Source of the DNA: Glycomyces harbinensis
Lineage (GTDB): Bacteria > Actinomycetota > Actinomycetes > Mycobacteriales > Micromonosporaceae
Assembly (NCBI RefSeq): GCF_900101745.1
Contig: NZ_FNAD01000017.1
Span: 1-64,000, forward strand
Length of the DNA: 64,000 bases
Direction: 5' to 3'
Shown in pieces: positions 1 to 8,690 of the stretch. The first letter of the stretch is position 1; every line of letters starts with the position of its first letter. The notes under the pieces were generated by a model. The model worked only from the letters and a program-made list of their open reading frames with translations, did not search any database and was not told the origin of the DNA. A program made the position numbers and the translations under genes.

Positions 1-283
1 TGTCGAGCAGTCGAAGTCCATGCTCGGCCCAGCCCCGGAGCGCCTCATCGGGTGAACCGAGCTGGTCCACAAGTACTGGCAGCCCCTTGTTCGACCTTGC
101 CTCACCGATCAGCTCCAGCAGCCAGCAACGCAGCCCGTGATCGTCGCGTTCAGCCTGAAACTCCTCGAGCAGCTCGTCGAGGTGCTCGCTCGCCGCGGGA
201 AGCAACGTGTGGAACCCGTCCTCCTGGCGCTGCGGGCTATGGCTTCGCATCAGCCGCATCGCATCACGAAACACATGATTCAC
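1..283 (-). CDS. HEAT-repeat domain protein, C-terminus cut by window edge
   Basis: The minus-strand frame reads VNHVFRDAMRLMRSHSP, then a HEAT-like helical pair (DHGLRCWLLELIGEARS followed by LPVLVDQLGSPDEALRGWA). It matches a small actinobacterial HEAT-repeat family that I recognise by pattern only. The frame is open from about 310. I place the start at GTG 281-283 because the conserved segment begins there; CTG 290-292 is an alternative and no ribosome site decides it. The 3' end lies outside the window. Such repeats usually mediate protein-protein contact. No partner can be named. Confidence 0.6.
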   Translation of the reverse strand, partial: MNHVFRDAMRLMRSHSPQRQEDGFHTLLPAASEHLDELLEEFQAERDDHGLRCWLLELIGEARSNKGLPVLVDQLGSPDEALRGWAEHGLRLLD

Positions 284-293
284 GCGCGTCAGA

Positions 294-537
294 CTATCGC
301 CCTGTTGAGATCATCACCGCGTCCAGGAACGGACCCCGATCTTCCAGAAACTCGAAACCAGTTCTAAGCCGCACGCGCTCAATGCGGCCGACTGGCCCGC
401 AGGCTGCCTCGAGGGCAGCCACGTGCGGGCCAGAAAGGGGCGATGGCATCGGTCGGTCGCCCGTAGACCGCGGGCAACGCTCGAAGGGGCGGCCGCACAT
501 GAACACCTTGATCGGGTCGTCCTCAGACTCCCGCATG
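294..537 (-). CDS. possible small hypothetical protein or gene remnant
   Basis: A minus-strand frame with actinobacterial third-position GC bias ends at TAG 294-296, a few bases before the HEAT-repeat gene, in the same direction. From the ATG at 537 it would encode about 80 residues (MRESEDDPIKVFMCGRPFE...). No domain is recognised. The frame continues upstream to about 683, so this could be the tail of a broken longer gene. Stretch 538-664 holds nothing else I can call. Confidence 0.3.
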
Positions 538-664
538 GAGCGGGCGTTGTGCAGGTTCGAGACCCGCTCCTCAGCCTCTGGGTACCTGCCTGGAGGAAGT
601 TGACGAGGACTGGCGAAAGAAGGCGAAGAATCCTGCCCCCGGGTGCCCCCCACAGGGCCCTGAT

Positions 665-701
665 AGCACAGTAGCCCCGACATCGTCGGGGCTACTGTGC
701 T
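665..701. terminator. perfect 17-bp hairpin
   Basis: A 17-bp perfect stem (AGCACAGTAGCCCCGAC) with a 3-nt ATC loop. It lies between the leftward genes at 1-537 and the end of the leftward helicase gene at 779. It could stop read-through in either direction. There is no long T-run on either side. Confidence 0.6.
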
Positions 702-778
702 GTGTATTTACCTGTACACCTAATCGGAGGTCTTTCGAGGCCCGACCCAACCGCCCAGCGTCTTCTCGACCAAGTGCA

Positions 779-1864
779 TTAAGACGAGGGGCGCCACAAG
801 GGGTAGCCCTGAATCTCGCTGGGGACTACGAGAGTCGCACTGTACCGGGCTCTCGTGACCGCGACGTAGAGTTTGCCTCGCAGGATATCAGTCAGCCCTG
901 CCATGTCGTCAGCTCTGAGTTTTGCACTCATGCCAGAGCTTGGGAACACAAGCACCCGATCAAAGGTGTTGCCCTTGGAGACGCCAAAGTTTGTCGCAGG
1001 TATACCAAGGGTGTCACTCTTTGCGTCGTACCGAAGCAGCGTGGGCTGAAACTGGTCAATATACTTGGGTATATCTTCACGCAGGATCGTGAACAGTCCG
1101 TCGTGCCCGGTCTGCTTGGCATTGAGAGAAGTAGTAGGTTTCAAGGCTGGAAAAAGAGAATCAGACCAATTGCATATTGCCTGGTTGCATCTCCAACTTG
1201 TATCCATCCAGTCGATAGACACACGCGCTTTAGAAGCTTGGATGTCGAAGTAGTCCATGATCTTCGCGAATCGGTACTTGCTATATCTCGCCGAGTTGTT
1301 CGTCTGGTAGATGCATTGACGTGGATCTCCAACCAACGTGACGCTCAGTGAGGAGCTAAACAGTATCTCCAAGAAGTCCAAGTCATACCCAGCCAGATCT
1401 TGGACCTCGTCGACGTAAATATGGTCGTACATGTCCTCTAGTCGTGATAGCACCTGGCCGTCCGTGTAAGTATTGGCTTCGCAAGCAAATTGCGCGACTC
1501 TGTACCCGTACATGTCACGATCTCGATCAAAATAAAACCGTAGCTTCTGTGATTTCGGTGCGTATTGATCCTGGCCTTGGAGATGGAGGGAACGTATATG
1601 GTTCACCTTACCGATGACTGCTGCCTGGTACGGCTTCGAACACTGATTAATCAAAAAATCGAACCAGCCCAGCACGTGAATGTTGGACGGCACGAAGCCT
1701 ATCTTCTTAACAATTCGGTTGAGGAGCTGATTTCTGTTTGATGTGGTGTAAGTGACAATCAGACACTTGTCATTTCGGTTTGCTAGCGCTGAGTCGATTA
1801 TGTGCTGAGTCTTGCCGGAGCCTGCAGCCGCAACAATGAGTCGATTCTTATCTGACTGCTTCAT
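779..1864 (-). CDS. UvrD/Rep-like superfamily 1 helicase, Gabija GajB-like
   Basis: About 361 residues with SF1 helicase motifs in order: Walker A VAAAGSGKT near the N-terminus, Walker B VDEVQD, motif III VGDPRQCIY and motif VI YVAVTRARYSATLVV. I chose ATG 1864 (MKQSDKN) because CGGAG lies just upstream; it overlaps the preceding OLD nuclease gene by 17 bp, so the two are probably translationally coupled. In Gabija, GajB is a UvrD-like partner of the GajA nuclease that senses DNA termini or nucleotide depletion. At 361 residues this is shorter than typical GajB (nearer 500), so accessory subdomains may be reduced. The helicase family is clear; the Gabija assignment is inference from the pairing. 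Confidence 0.8.
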   Translation of the reverse strand: MKQSDKNRLIVAAAGSGKTQHIIDSALANRNDKCLIVTYTTSNRNQLLNRIVKKIGFVPSNIHVLGWFDFLINQCSKPYQAAVIGKVNHIRSLHLQGQDQYAPKSQKLRFYFDRDRDMYGYRVAQFACEANTYTDGQVLSRLEDMYDHIYVDEVQDLAGYDLDFLEILFSSSLSVTLVGDPRQCIYQTNNSARYSKYRFAKIMDYFDIQASKARVSIDWMDTSWRCNQAICNWSDSLFPALKPTTSLNAKQTGHDGLFTILREDIPKYIDQFQPTLLRYDAKSDTLGIPATNFGVSKGNTFDRVLVFPSSGMSAKLRADDMAGLTDILRGKLYVAVTRARYSATLVVPSEIQGYPLWRPSS

Positions 1865-3437
1865 TAATGTACTCCGGCATCTTGATTGATTCATCGTGTC
1901 CAAAAATCTTAAGTGCGCATGTGGTCTTATTTGCTTTCATGTACTTTTTCATCTCGTCAGCTGTCTCGTATTCGGTCTCGAATATTCGGTTGAGCTTCTC
2001 CAAGCCATTAGTTGCGAAAATTTGAGGCTCCAGAGTCTCATTAGTGATGTCAGGGCTGATGCGGATCGAAATGAAGTCGTGATTGGAGTAGTCTGAGTAT
2101 CGTCCAGTCGCCTTGATGAAGTCGCCGTCATTGTCATTTACCACGGTTGTAGGTTTTTTGATCTCAACTGCGATATCGAGGAAACGCTTCGCCGACAAAC
2201 CACGGACGCTGATGACGTCCACACCGTCTTCAATCGGAAGTTTGCCATGTGCGTCCAGGTAGGCTCGCTGGATAATAAGCTCATCGGAAGGCCCTTCCAC
2301 AAGAATTGCTTTCGCAGCGAGGACCATACGCAATGTGTCATACCCGGACAGCTTCATGAAGTAGTCGGTAGTTGATTCTTTGAGGTCTGTCAGTCGAACA
2401 CCTCGCTCAGGCGTAAGAAGGATCAGCTGATCCAATCCCAACTTATTGATCACGTATGAGCTGTGCGTAGTGACAATGACTTGCTTATCTTGGCACTGGC
2501 CATTAACTCGTGAGACAAGCCGATTGAGGTTGGAATATGAGAGATGGTTCTCCGGCTCCTCGACCAGGATAACCTGCGTGTCTACGGCCTTGCTTATTGC
2601 CAGCAAGATCTTCAGGCAGTTTTTCTCGCCATTCCCTAGGTACTGAAATGGCAGGTCGTCAATGTGAGGAACAAGGGTACTTTCCCAGCTGGTGCGCTGC
2701 GAGATATCTATGGAGAGTGAGAACGCTCGATCGGTAAGGTGGTTTGAGGATTCACCTAGCCGGGCATTGATGTCGGCGATTGATGTTTCTTTCGCAAATT
2801 CTTCCCGCAGAGAGCGATAAGCGCGTTGCAGCTCAACACGGTCTTTCGGCGCTAGGTGACGGGCAATGATTTGTTGTAGGTAGAAGTCCGTGCCGCTTTG
2901 CAGTTTTATATCGGCAGCGTCGATGAGGGCAGAGGTGACGGGTACGCTTCGCCATGTAATGCCATTTCCAGAAAAGCCGAGCCATTCCACCTTGTAATAT
3001 TCGATCGGCACGAGCTTTACGTTGCCCGGCTCTTCGGCAAACTTCTTGTACTCGTCGATATAACCCTCGTCAAAGGCAATCCGCAACCTGATTCCGGGGG
3101 ATTCCTCTTCTGCAAGATTGTTTGTCCCCCGGAGGGAGGCCAACTCTTTGTCGTTTTCAAAGAAGACATCAATGATTACTTCAGGTGGGTAGATACTTGG
3201 GTCCTTCTGAAGCGTAGATATGTATGTTTCCGTAGCCGCCATATTTATAAAATATGGTGAAAGTTGCTGCGCGAGAGACCTACCGTTAAGCTTGTTCGTG
3301 AGTGCAATGCTTAGCGCTTCTACGAGAGTCGACTTCCCCGCGTCGTTGTTGCCGACAACAACATTTCGCTTTGGATTGAACTCGAGTTGGAAATTTTCAT
3401 AGATTCGGTAGTTTTGGATCATTATCTTTTTGATCAT
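1848..3437 (-). CDS. OLD-family ATPase/TOPRIM nuclease, Gabija GajA-like
   Basis: 529 residues. An ABC-type ATPase comes first: Walker A GNNDAGKSTLVEAL near residue 31, a GNGEKN signature-like segment, and Walker B EEPENHLS. A C-terminal TOPRIM nuclease domain follows, with VEGPSDELIIQRAY carrying the catalytic Glu and later DND acidic residues. The size and order match OLD/GajA nucleases. With the overlapping helicase gene it forms a class 2 OLD pair, known from Gabija as an anti-phage DNA-nicking complex. ATG 3437 follows an AGGA ribosome site. Base composition is more AT-rich than the core genome, which suggests horizontal origin. It is likely a cargo defence module of the surrounding element. 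Confidence 0.85.
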   Translation of the reverse strand: MIKKIMIQNYRIYENFQLEFNPKRNVVVGNNDAGKSTLVEALSIALTNKLNGRSLAQQLSPYFINMAATETYISTLQKDPSIYPPEVIIDVFFENDKELASLRGTNNLAEEESPGIRLRIAFDEGYIDEYKKFAEEPGNVKLVPIEYYKVEWLGFSGNGITWRSVPVTSALIDAADIKLQSGTDFYLQQIIARHLAPKDRVELQRAYRSLREEFAKETSIADINARLGESSNHLTDRAFSLSIDISQRTSWESTLVPHIDDLPFQYLGNGEKNCLKILLAISKAVDTQVILVEEPENHLSYSNLNRLVSRVNGQCQDKQVIVTTHSSYVINKLGLDQLILLTPERGVRLTDLKESTTDYFMKLSGYDTLRMVLAAKAILVEGPSDELIIQRAYLDAHGKLPIEDGVDVISVRGLSAKRFLDIAVEIKKPTTVVNDNDGDFIKATGRYSDYSNHDFISIRISPDITNETLEPQIFATNGLEKLNRIFETEYETADEMKKYMKANKTTCALKIFGHDESIKMPEYINEAVR

Positions 3438-3932
3438 GGTTGGTCCTAGAAATGAGGGTTGCGAATATCATGGGGAAAGTCCCATTTGGTAACAAGGAAT
3501 GGCTGCGATAACAGGAGCGTTACACCTGTTGGGAAATTACCTTAGCTCCAAATTTGTTGGGAGCAGATCCGACCAAGATTGGAAAGCGTTCGCTACTCAG
3601 AAGTAGCCACTAAAGAGTGAACGCGGGAACCCCACAAGTTGCTTGAAGGCACTGAGGCCTCAGCAATTGGTGACTACATTCATAGTCACTGTTGGTCTAC
3701 GGTCCTTCACTTAAAATAGCACAATACGGCTATTTGCGTATGGAATTCAGGTTTGTGTGCGGGCATTAGGACGCCCGGCCGCTCCACCATGCGACCGGGC
3801 ATCCCCGCCAGCGCCAGGGGCGCGGCGAACTATCCAAGGCCGGAGGGCTGCCCCACCGCAGCTCCAGAACTCCGCCTCGGAGGTTGGGCGACAGCCAGAG
3901 GACTCCCGGCATACGTCGCCCGTGATGAAAGA
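3438..3932. other. AT-richer intergenic region with two inverted repeats
   Basis: No convincing gene. The left half should hold the promoter of the leftward OLD/helicase pair. Two short inverted repeats are visible: AACAGG with CCTGTT at about 3509-3530, and GTGACTA CATTCA TAGTCAC at 3670-3689. The second is a plausible operator but no regulator is known. The right part (3760-3930) is GC-rich and is downstream of the leftward gene ending at 3933. Confidence 0.4.
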
Positions 3933-4226
3933 TCAGGGCTCGGGGTTGGTCTCCCGCAACTGCTTGATCAGCATCTGCTGCACTCTCCCGACCAGCTCGA
4001 TTCGAATGTTTGGTGCCCACAGCTGCCGCCAGTATTCAGACCAGTTCACCTGGCAGATGCGTCCCTCGCGGTGGGCCATCATCAGCACAACGTCAGCCTC
4101 GCTTGTCCACAGCTTCGCTCGGTAGCGCACTGTGGCGCTGGAGTCGTCCAGTTCGACCGAGAATGAAAGCTTCCGCTCAGGCCTGGCGCTGACCGTAATC
4201 TCCAGCAACGCAACGGTTGTGGTCAC
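3933..4226 (-). CDS. conserved-looking hypothetical protein, about 97 aa
   Basis: Begins at GTG 4226, which overlaps the TGA of the upstream gene as GTGA, so translation is likely coupled. The product starts VTTTVALLEITVSARPERK and ends QLRETNPEP. No domain or membrane segment is recognised; the sequence looks mainly beta-rich and then helical. A much longer in-frame extension to 4973 exists, but it crosses the other gene in a different frame with poor protein character, so I rejected it. It is divergent from the HTH regulator at 4902. Confidence 0.6.
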   Translation of the reverse strand: MTTTVALLEITVSARPERKLSFSVELDDSSATVRYRAKLWTSEADVVLMMAHREGRICQVNWSEYWRQLWAPNIRIELVGRVQQMLIKQLRETNPEP

Positions 4227-4546
4227 GGCGTTTCCTGCTCGGCGAACCACGCCGCCACCACGGCTGAGGCCTTGCTTCGCTGGACTTCTTTCCAGCCGTC
4301 CGTCTGCTCGCGCCACGGCTCTTCCCATCGGATCGAGCGGAGGACACCTCCGGCATGTTCGACTCTTCCGATCTTTCGCGGCATGTCGCCATCGCGCTGC
4401 ATCCAGATGGAGGCGTACTGTCCGCTGGCCTTGCCGACCAGGGACAAGGTGGTGCCGCCCTCGGTGGTCCACTCGCCTAGGACCTCGGGCAGCTCTTGTT
4501 GATCTTGCTCGGCCGGTGGCATTGCTCGTAGGCTGGTATTTGGCAT
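4223..4546 (-). CDS. hypothetical protein, about 107 aa, first gene of a leftward pair
   Basis: The product (MPNTSLRAMPPAEQDQQ...) is soluble, charged and has no motif I recognise. The start at 4546 is chosen because an AAGGG stretch lies upstream; a TTG at 4576 is possible. Its stop overlaps the next gene's GTG start. It transcribes away from the HTH regulator/flavoprotein pair on the other side of a palindromic intergenic region, a layout common in actinobacterial mobile elements. Confidence 0.55.
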   Translation of the reverse strand: MPNTSLRAMPPAEQDQQELPEVLGEWTTEGGTTLSLVGKASGQYASIWMQRDGDMPRKIGRVEHAGGVLRSIRWEEPWREQTDGWKEVQRSKASAVVAAWFAEQETP

Positions 4547-4901
4547 CAGAGGTTCGCCCTTCTGGTGTCGCTGCAATGGCGGGCCGCTGCGCAGTCGCTC
4601 TCACACACCTGGACAGCGGCCCGTATGAAGTTGTGAAGCCGCCGAACGTCTCGGCGTCGGCTGGTCCGCTCTCTGGGTAGATCGGACCGAACAACGGCCG
4701 GATCGGTTGAGACGTCTGGACGACCGTCCCGCCGCGCGGGCGGCGAGACACGGCCGGACCGGCCCGTTTTCCCACGTCAGTGGGCTTCCGGGACGGCGGC
4801 CGTATCTGTAGTGTGGGACACGGCAAGATCACGATCAAGAATCCGAATGGGACAAGACCGGTCCGGACCGCTTGTCCAATTCGACCGGTCGAGGAGGCGA
4901 C
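4547..4901. other. divergent promoter region
   Basis: A 355-bp gene-free stretch between divergent transcription units. It contains repeats of a GGACAC/GGACAAG-like word and the 28-nt palindrome listed separately at 4850-4877. Nothing else is recognised. Confidence 0.4.
4850..4877. promoter_or_regulatory. 28-nt near-palindrome, candidate operator
   Basis: Arms GGACAAG and CTTGTCC enclose the smaller palindrome CCGGTCCGG. It sits 25 bp upstream of the GTG start of the HTH regulator, the usual place for an autoregulatory operator. The link to that regulator is inference. Confidence 0.45.
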
Positions 4902-6290
4902 GTGCCCAAGCCACTGAAGACCTTGGAACCGTGGAGGGGCGTCGACCATTGGGTCGGTGCCGAGCTCCGACATTGCCGGACTGCGGCCGAGTTGGATCAG
5001 CCTGAGCTTGCAGCTCGGTCGAACGTGTCGACGTCGCTCATCAGCAAGCTCGAACTCGGCCAGCGGTCACTGCAAGTGGACATCGCTAAAAAGCTCGACG
5101 AGGCGCTCCGCACAGACGGCTTCTTCGTTCGCGCTATGCCGCTCGTGGAAAGCCAAAGAGACAAGGTCGCCTTTGAACTGGACAACCCGCTCAACGCGGG
5201 CCTGCTTCTTGGCAAACATGCCGGGCCGCGAGGCATGCTGGGGCAAGCAGACCAGTCCCTGACCGAGGAGCCCGAGGTGAACCGCAGAGAGTTCTTGGCG
5301 AGTACCGGCGCGTGGGCCGCGCTGCTCGCCACTGGAACCGCCCGCATGCCAGGCATGGCCGACCTCATCGCCGTCGTGCTTGACACTGCGCCGACCTACT
5401 CCGGTGACCTCGCGACGCTGGATGAGCTCGAAGGCGGCTTTGCGATCGCCAAGCGGGAGTATCAGGCTTGCAAGTACCGCGAGGTACTTGAGCGGTTGCC
5501 TGGTCTCGTGCAACAGCTACACCTGGCGGAAGGCGAGACGTCCGACGCTGATCGCCTGGCGGCACTGCGGGCCAACGCCTATCAGGTTGTCGCGGGCGTC
5601 ATGTTGAAGCACTCCGAGCAGACCCTTGCGACACTGGCCGCCGACCGCTCCATGACCTCGGCGAATCTCCTGGGTGATCCGATCGCCGTGGCATCGAGCG
5701 CCCGGGCTGTTACCCACGTGCTGCTGCGCACCGGATACGCGGACGTCGCAGCCGACTTCGCTGCCAAGCAAGCGCTCCTGCTCGATTCCGAGCCGCGGAC
5801 TCCCGTGAACCTCTCGGTTCAAGGTGCGCTGCTTCTTCGCGGAGCCGTGGCCGCCGCGGACGCCGGCAGGCGAGCGAAGTCCTCGGAACTGCTCGACGCT
5901 GCCGACACCGCGAGCGCACAACTCGAGAACTCGGACAACCTGCGCGGCACAGGATTCAACCGGGTGAACGTCTCGCTCCACCGTGTCAACATCGCGATTG
6001 CCCTTGGCGACGCTGGCCGGGCGATCGAGATTGCCCGGGACATCGACATGACCTCGATCAGCTTGGTTGAGCGCCATGTGAGCCTGGCGATCGACGTAGC
6101 CCGAGCGTTCGCGCTTTGGGGTCGGTATGAGCGAGCCATGGACACGCTGTACTACGCCGAGGCCACTGCCCCGCAGGAGGTCCGCGTACGAAAGGGTGTG
6201 TCTGAATTGCTGACGACGATCGAAGGTGCGGCGCCTCCCTCGGTCCGTCCTCATGCTCGTGAGTTCGCCAAAAAGCTGGCGACCGTATGA
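4902..6290 (+). CDS. XRE-family HTH regulator with large C-terminal sensor domain
   Basis: About 462 residues from GTG 4902, chosen because AGGAGG lies 6 bp upstream. The N-terminal HTH_XRE (LRHCRTAAELDQPELAARSN, then VSTSLISKLELGQRSL) fills residues 20-75. A linker with a REFLASTGAWAALLATG segment follows, then a long alpha-helical region resembling the TPR-like sensor of actinobacterial XRE regulators. Its stop overlaps the start of the flavoprotein gene (ATGA). This regulator/flavoprotein pair is a recurrent actinobacterial arrangement. The ligand is unknown. Confidence 0.8.
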   Translation: MPKPLKTLEPWRGVDHWVGAELRHCRTAAELDQPELAARSNVSTSLISKLELGQRSLQVDIAKKLDEALRTDGFFVRAMPLVESQRDKVAFELDNPLNAGLLLGKHAGPRGMLGQADQSLTEEPEVNRREFLASTGAWAALLATGTARMPGMADLIAVVLDTAPTYSGDLATLDELEGGFAIAKREYQACKYREVLERLPGLVQQLHLAEGETSDADRLAALRANAYQVVAGVMLKHSEQTLATLAADRSMTSANLLGDPIAVASSARAVTHVLLRTGYADVAADFAAKQALLLDSEPRTPVNLSVQGALLLRGAVAAADAGRRAKSSELLDAADTASAQLENSDNLRGTGFNRVNVSLHRVNIAIALGDAGRAIEIARDIDMTSISLVERHVSLAIDVARAFALWGRYERAMDTLYYAEATAPQEVRVRKGVSELLTTIEGAAPPSVRPHAREFAKKLATV

Positions 6291-6817
6291 GCAAGGTCGT
6301 CTACCTGATCGTCTGCGGCGCTGGTCCCGCGCCGCACGCTGGCGAGTTCATCTCGGCCGCGAAGGCTGAGGGCTGGGACTGCCACGTGATCACGACGCCA
6401 GCGGGACATGGGTTCGTGGACGTCCAGGCGCTCGAAGAGGTTTCAGGCAACCCCGTGATTTCGGAGCACCGCCGGCCGGGAACACCGCGACGTGGGCGAC
6501 CTCCAGCTGACGCCGTGGTGATAGCTCCCGCGACGGCCAACACCATCTGCAAGCTGGCGGCCGGGATCGCGGACACCTACGCGCTGGACATCGTGTCGGA
6601 GTGCATCGGGCTAGGCGTGCCGACCGTTGTTATGCCGTTCACGAACTCGGCGCTGGCCGGGAGAGCACCGTACCGACGTGCCGTGACTGCGCTGAAGGAC
6701 GAAGGCATTACGGTGCTTGGGATCAAGCCGCATGAGCCGCATCGAGGTGGGGAGCGGCTCGCGAGCTTTCCGTGGGGGGCAGCGATGGAGCGCGTGCTGG
6801 AGTTGGGCGCACACTAG
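6287..6817 (+). CDS. flavoprotein (HFCD/phosphopantothenoylcysteine decarboxylase-like)
   Basis: 176 residues. A Rossmann-like N-terminus (VVYLIVCGAGPAPHA) is followed by APATANTICKLAAGIADTYALDI, the FMN-binding APATANT motif of the HFCD flavoprotein family (CoaB/C, EpiD). The catalytic reaction is unknown; family members decarboxylate peptidyl- or pantothenoylcysteine. It starts on an ATGA overlap with the regulator gene, so both are made from one mRNA. Its stop overlaps by 4 bp the end of the convergent membrane-protein gene. Confidence 0.8.
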   Translation: MSKVVYLIVCGAGPAPHAGEFISAAKAEGWDCHVITTPAGHGFVDVQALEEVSGNPVISEHRRPGTPRRGRPPADAVVIAPATANTICKLAAGIADTYALDIVSECIGLGVPTVVMPFTNSALAGRAPYRRAVTALKDEGITVLGIKPHEPHRGGERLASFPWGAAMERVLELGAH

Positions 6818-7923
6818 TCCTCGCAGAGTGCGATTCCTTCTGGCGGATCATCGCCCGGCACCTTCGGGGTGTTCACGAAGAGGTCAGGAATCCAGTAGCC
6901 GTTGTCGAGCTTGTTCCAGACGCCCCAATCTCCGTCGTATCGAGGTGAATCGCTGCCGTCTGCGTACGTTGATGCAGACAGGATCTCACCGTCACGTATC
7001 TGGCAGACAATGTCAACCGATTCTCCTTCTGGAATTGCCTCACCTTTAGGGGAGTCGGTAGAAGGTTCTTCAAAAGTGAGGACGCCGAGGCCATACGTTG
7101 AGCTGACCTCGGCTAGTGCTGCTGCGTTTGGGGGTGCTTCAGGCCCTATTTCTACCTCGAAATGAATTTCAATATTTGCGGAGTTTTCTTTCAAGGTCAG
7201 GTAACCACCAATCCCACCGCATATCGCTAGGATCAGTATTACCACCACCACAATTGGGTGCAGGCGGTTCTTTGGTTTCAGGGTGGCCGAATCCTCAAGA
7301 CCTTGCTTGTCAATAGCAGTTTTGGAGACAGGCGGCTGTGCCTTGATGTTATCGTCCTCAGACACGGAAATTTGTTGGGCAGTGAAAGCATGATTTCCTG
7401 GGGGCGCGAACGCCTCAACAATTGATAGGACGTTTACTGAGCTGTTGCAAAATTCTATAAGATCTTTTCGAAGTGTGTCGGCAATGAGTGGTCGATATTT
7501 ATCGGAGGCAGTCCTTCCTCCTGCGCCGAAATTCTGCCCAACAAGTTCGTGGCGAACCGTGACTCTTTCCAAAAGCTTCTGCATATGGACGTCTCGTTGA
7601 TGCGCATCTCTACGTTCTTTTGTGTCTCGAATCGGGACTTTAACAGCAGCCTTCAACACTTCTGAGTACGACTTCTGCGTCCATCCCCAACCAAGATAGT
7701 CAGAAGCGGCTCGTGTATAAGGATTTGTTGTTGTGGTTAGAACATTCTTCAATATCAAATTCAACAGCAGTGAACTATCGAGATCATCTGCTACTTCAGG
7801 ATCAAGAGTAACGGTGGTCAGGGCACGGAGTGCAGTAGATGATCGAAGTTGCTCATCGGAGCCTTGGTTGTCGAACAAACTCAATAGTTCCTGTCTAATT
7901 GCCGCGTCATTTGCTTTACTCAC
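6814..7923 (-). CDS. single-pass membrane protein, unknown function
   Basis: 369 residues. The N-terminal about 220 residues are soluble and helical. One transmembrane helix follows (HPIVVVVILILAICGGIGGY, about 222-245), then an outer domain of about 120 residues ending with a possible SH3-like WNKLDNGYWIPDLFVNT segment. N-in/C-out topology is expected because the flank before the helix is basic (KPKNR). AT-richer codon use than the core genome. No family name can be given. A signalling or abortive-infection role would be speculation. Confidence 0.65.
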   Translation of the reverse strand: MSKANDAAIRQELLSLFDNQGSDEQLRSSTALRALTTVTLDPEVADDLDSSLLLNLILKNVLTTTTNPYTRAASDYLGWGWTQKSYSEVLKAAVKVPIRDTKERRDAHQRDVHMQKLLERVTVRHELVGQNFGAGGRTASDKYRPLIADTLRKDLIEFCNSSVNVLSIVEAFAPPGNHAFTAQQISVSEDDNIKAQPPVSKTAIDKQGLEDSATLKPKNRLHPIVVVVILILAICGGIGGYLTLKENSANIEIHFEVEIGPEAPPNAAALAEVSSTYGLGVLTFEEPSTDSPKGEAIPEGESVDIVCQIRDGEILSASTYADGSDSPRYDGDWGVWNKLDNGYWIPDLFVNTPKVPGDDPPEGIALCED

Positions 7924-8042
7924 TCGCAGCCTCCACGTATTGGCACACCAACTTCAGGCGTAGGTTATCACTCCTTGTCTAAATCCCAGAATCCTGACAT
8001 ATTGTAACAAATCAGACTCTATGTTATAAAATAGTAGGGATT

Positions 8043-8063
8043 GACCTCCAGTGAAAAGAGGTC
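8043..8063 (+). promoter_or_regulatory. hairpin that would sequester a ribosome-binding site
   Basis: GACCTC pairs with GAGGTC across a 9-nt loop. The second arm contains the GAGG that serves ATG 8068. If folded, it would mask the ribosome site; how it would open is not visible. Confidence 0.35.
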
Positions 8064-8067
8064 TTTT

Positions 8068-8481
8068 ATGTACCACTCTTTGTACGGCTGTGCTATCGGT
8101 TTTTTCGATTACATCAGCCTGGATCTAGAAGACATTCCGTCATGGTGGGATGAGTCTCTAGAGGGCATGCCGCATTTTCTTGACTATGCAAAAGCTTGGA
8201 TCGACTTCGGGAAAGGCGCGCGGGAATGTGGAAATGACTTTTCCGTGTTCGTTGCAAGTTTGATGGTTGCGACGGATCTGTGGAAATCAGGGGAACTGCG
8301 GTTCGAATACCGGCGCAATAATCCCAACGGCCCAATCCGCGTTCCAACATCAATCCTTGACAAGGACTGCAGAAGTTGTATTGCCGTTCTTGATCCAACT
8401 TACTTCAGTCTGGTCGTGGCGAATCCAGGTCGAATGCATGAAGCGATCGCTGAGATGGAACGCCATCGAAGTGAGTCATAA
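8068..8481 (+). CDS. hypothetical protein, about 137 aa
   Basis: Soluble protein starting MYHSLYGCAIGFFDY and rich in aromatic residues. No recognised domain. ATG 8068 is preferred over the in-frame TTG 8041 because AGAGG lies 7 bases upstream. An AT-rich stretch (TTATAAAATAG, about 8025-8035) before the gene is a likely promoter. Composition is unlike core genes, so it is probably accessory cargo. Confidence 0.6.
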   Translation: MYHSLYGCAIGFFDYISLDLEDIPSWWDESLEGMPHFLDYAKAWIDFGKGARECGNDFSVFVASLMVATDLWKSGELRFEYRRNNPNGPIRVPTSILDKDCRSCIAVLDPTYFSLVVANPGRMHEAIAEMERHRSES

Positions 8482-8508
8482 ATCACAGTAAGTCAGGTCA
8501 ATCTCATT

Positions 8509-8533
8509 GCCCGCTCTCAATGAGCGGGCTTTA
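8509..8533 (+). terminator. intrinsic terminator
   Basis: GCCCGCTC, a TCAAT loop, GAGCGGGC, then TTTACC. It lies 28 bp after the stop of the 8068 gene. Confidence 0.7.
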
Positions 8534-8690
8534 CCTTTGCCTTTCTTAATCTTTTCTAGAGTTTTTCAAGCTTTCTTCCAAGTGCGTTCCTGCTTTCCAA
8601 ATTCCTTCCCGATTTATTCCTGGCCGTGCTCACATCCTCCTGGCTTCTATCGACGAGTCCAACTCATTCCGACTCGAAACGAGAAGTCAC

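Noticed and set aside
4227..4973. Long N-terminal extension of the gene ending at 3933
   Set aside because: It overlaps the upstream gene in another frame and has poor protein character; the GTGA overlap at 4223-4226 gives a better start.
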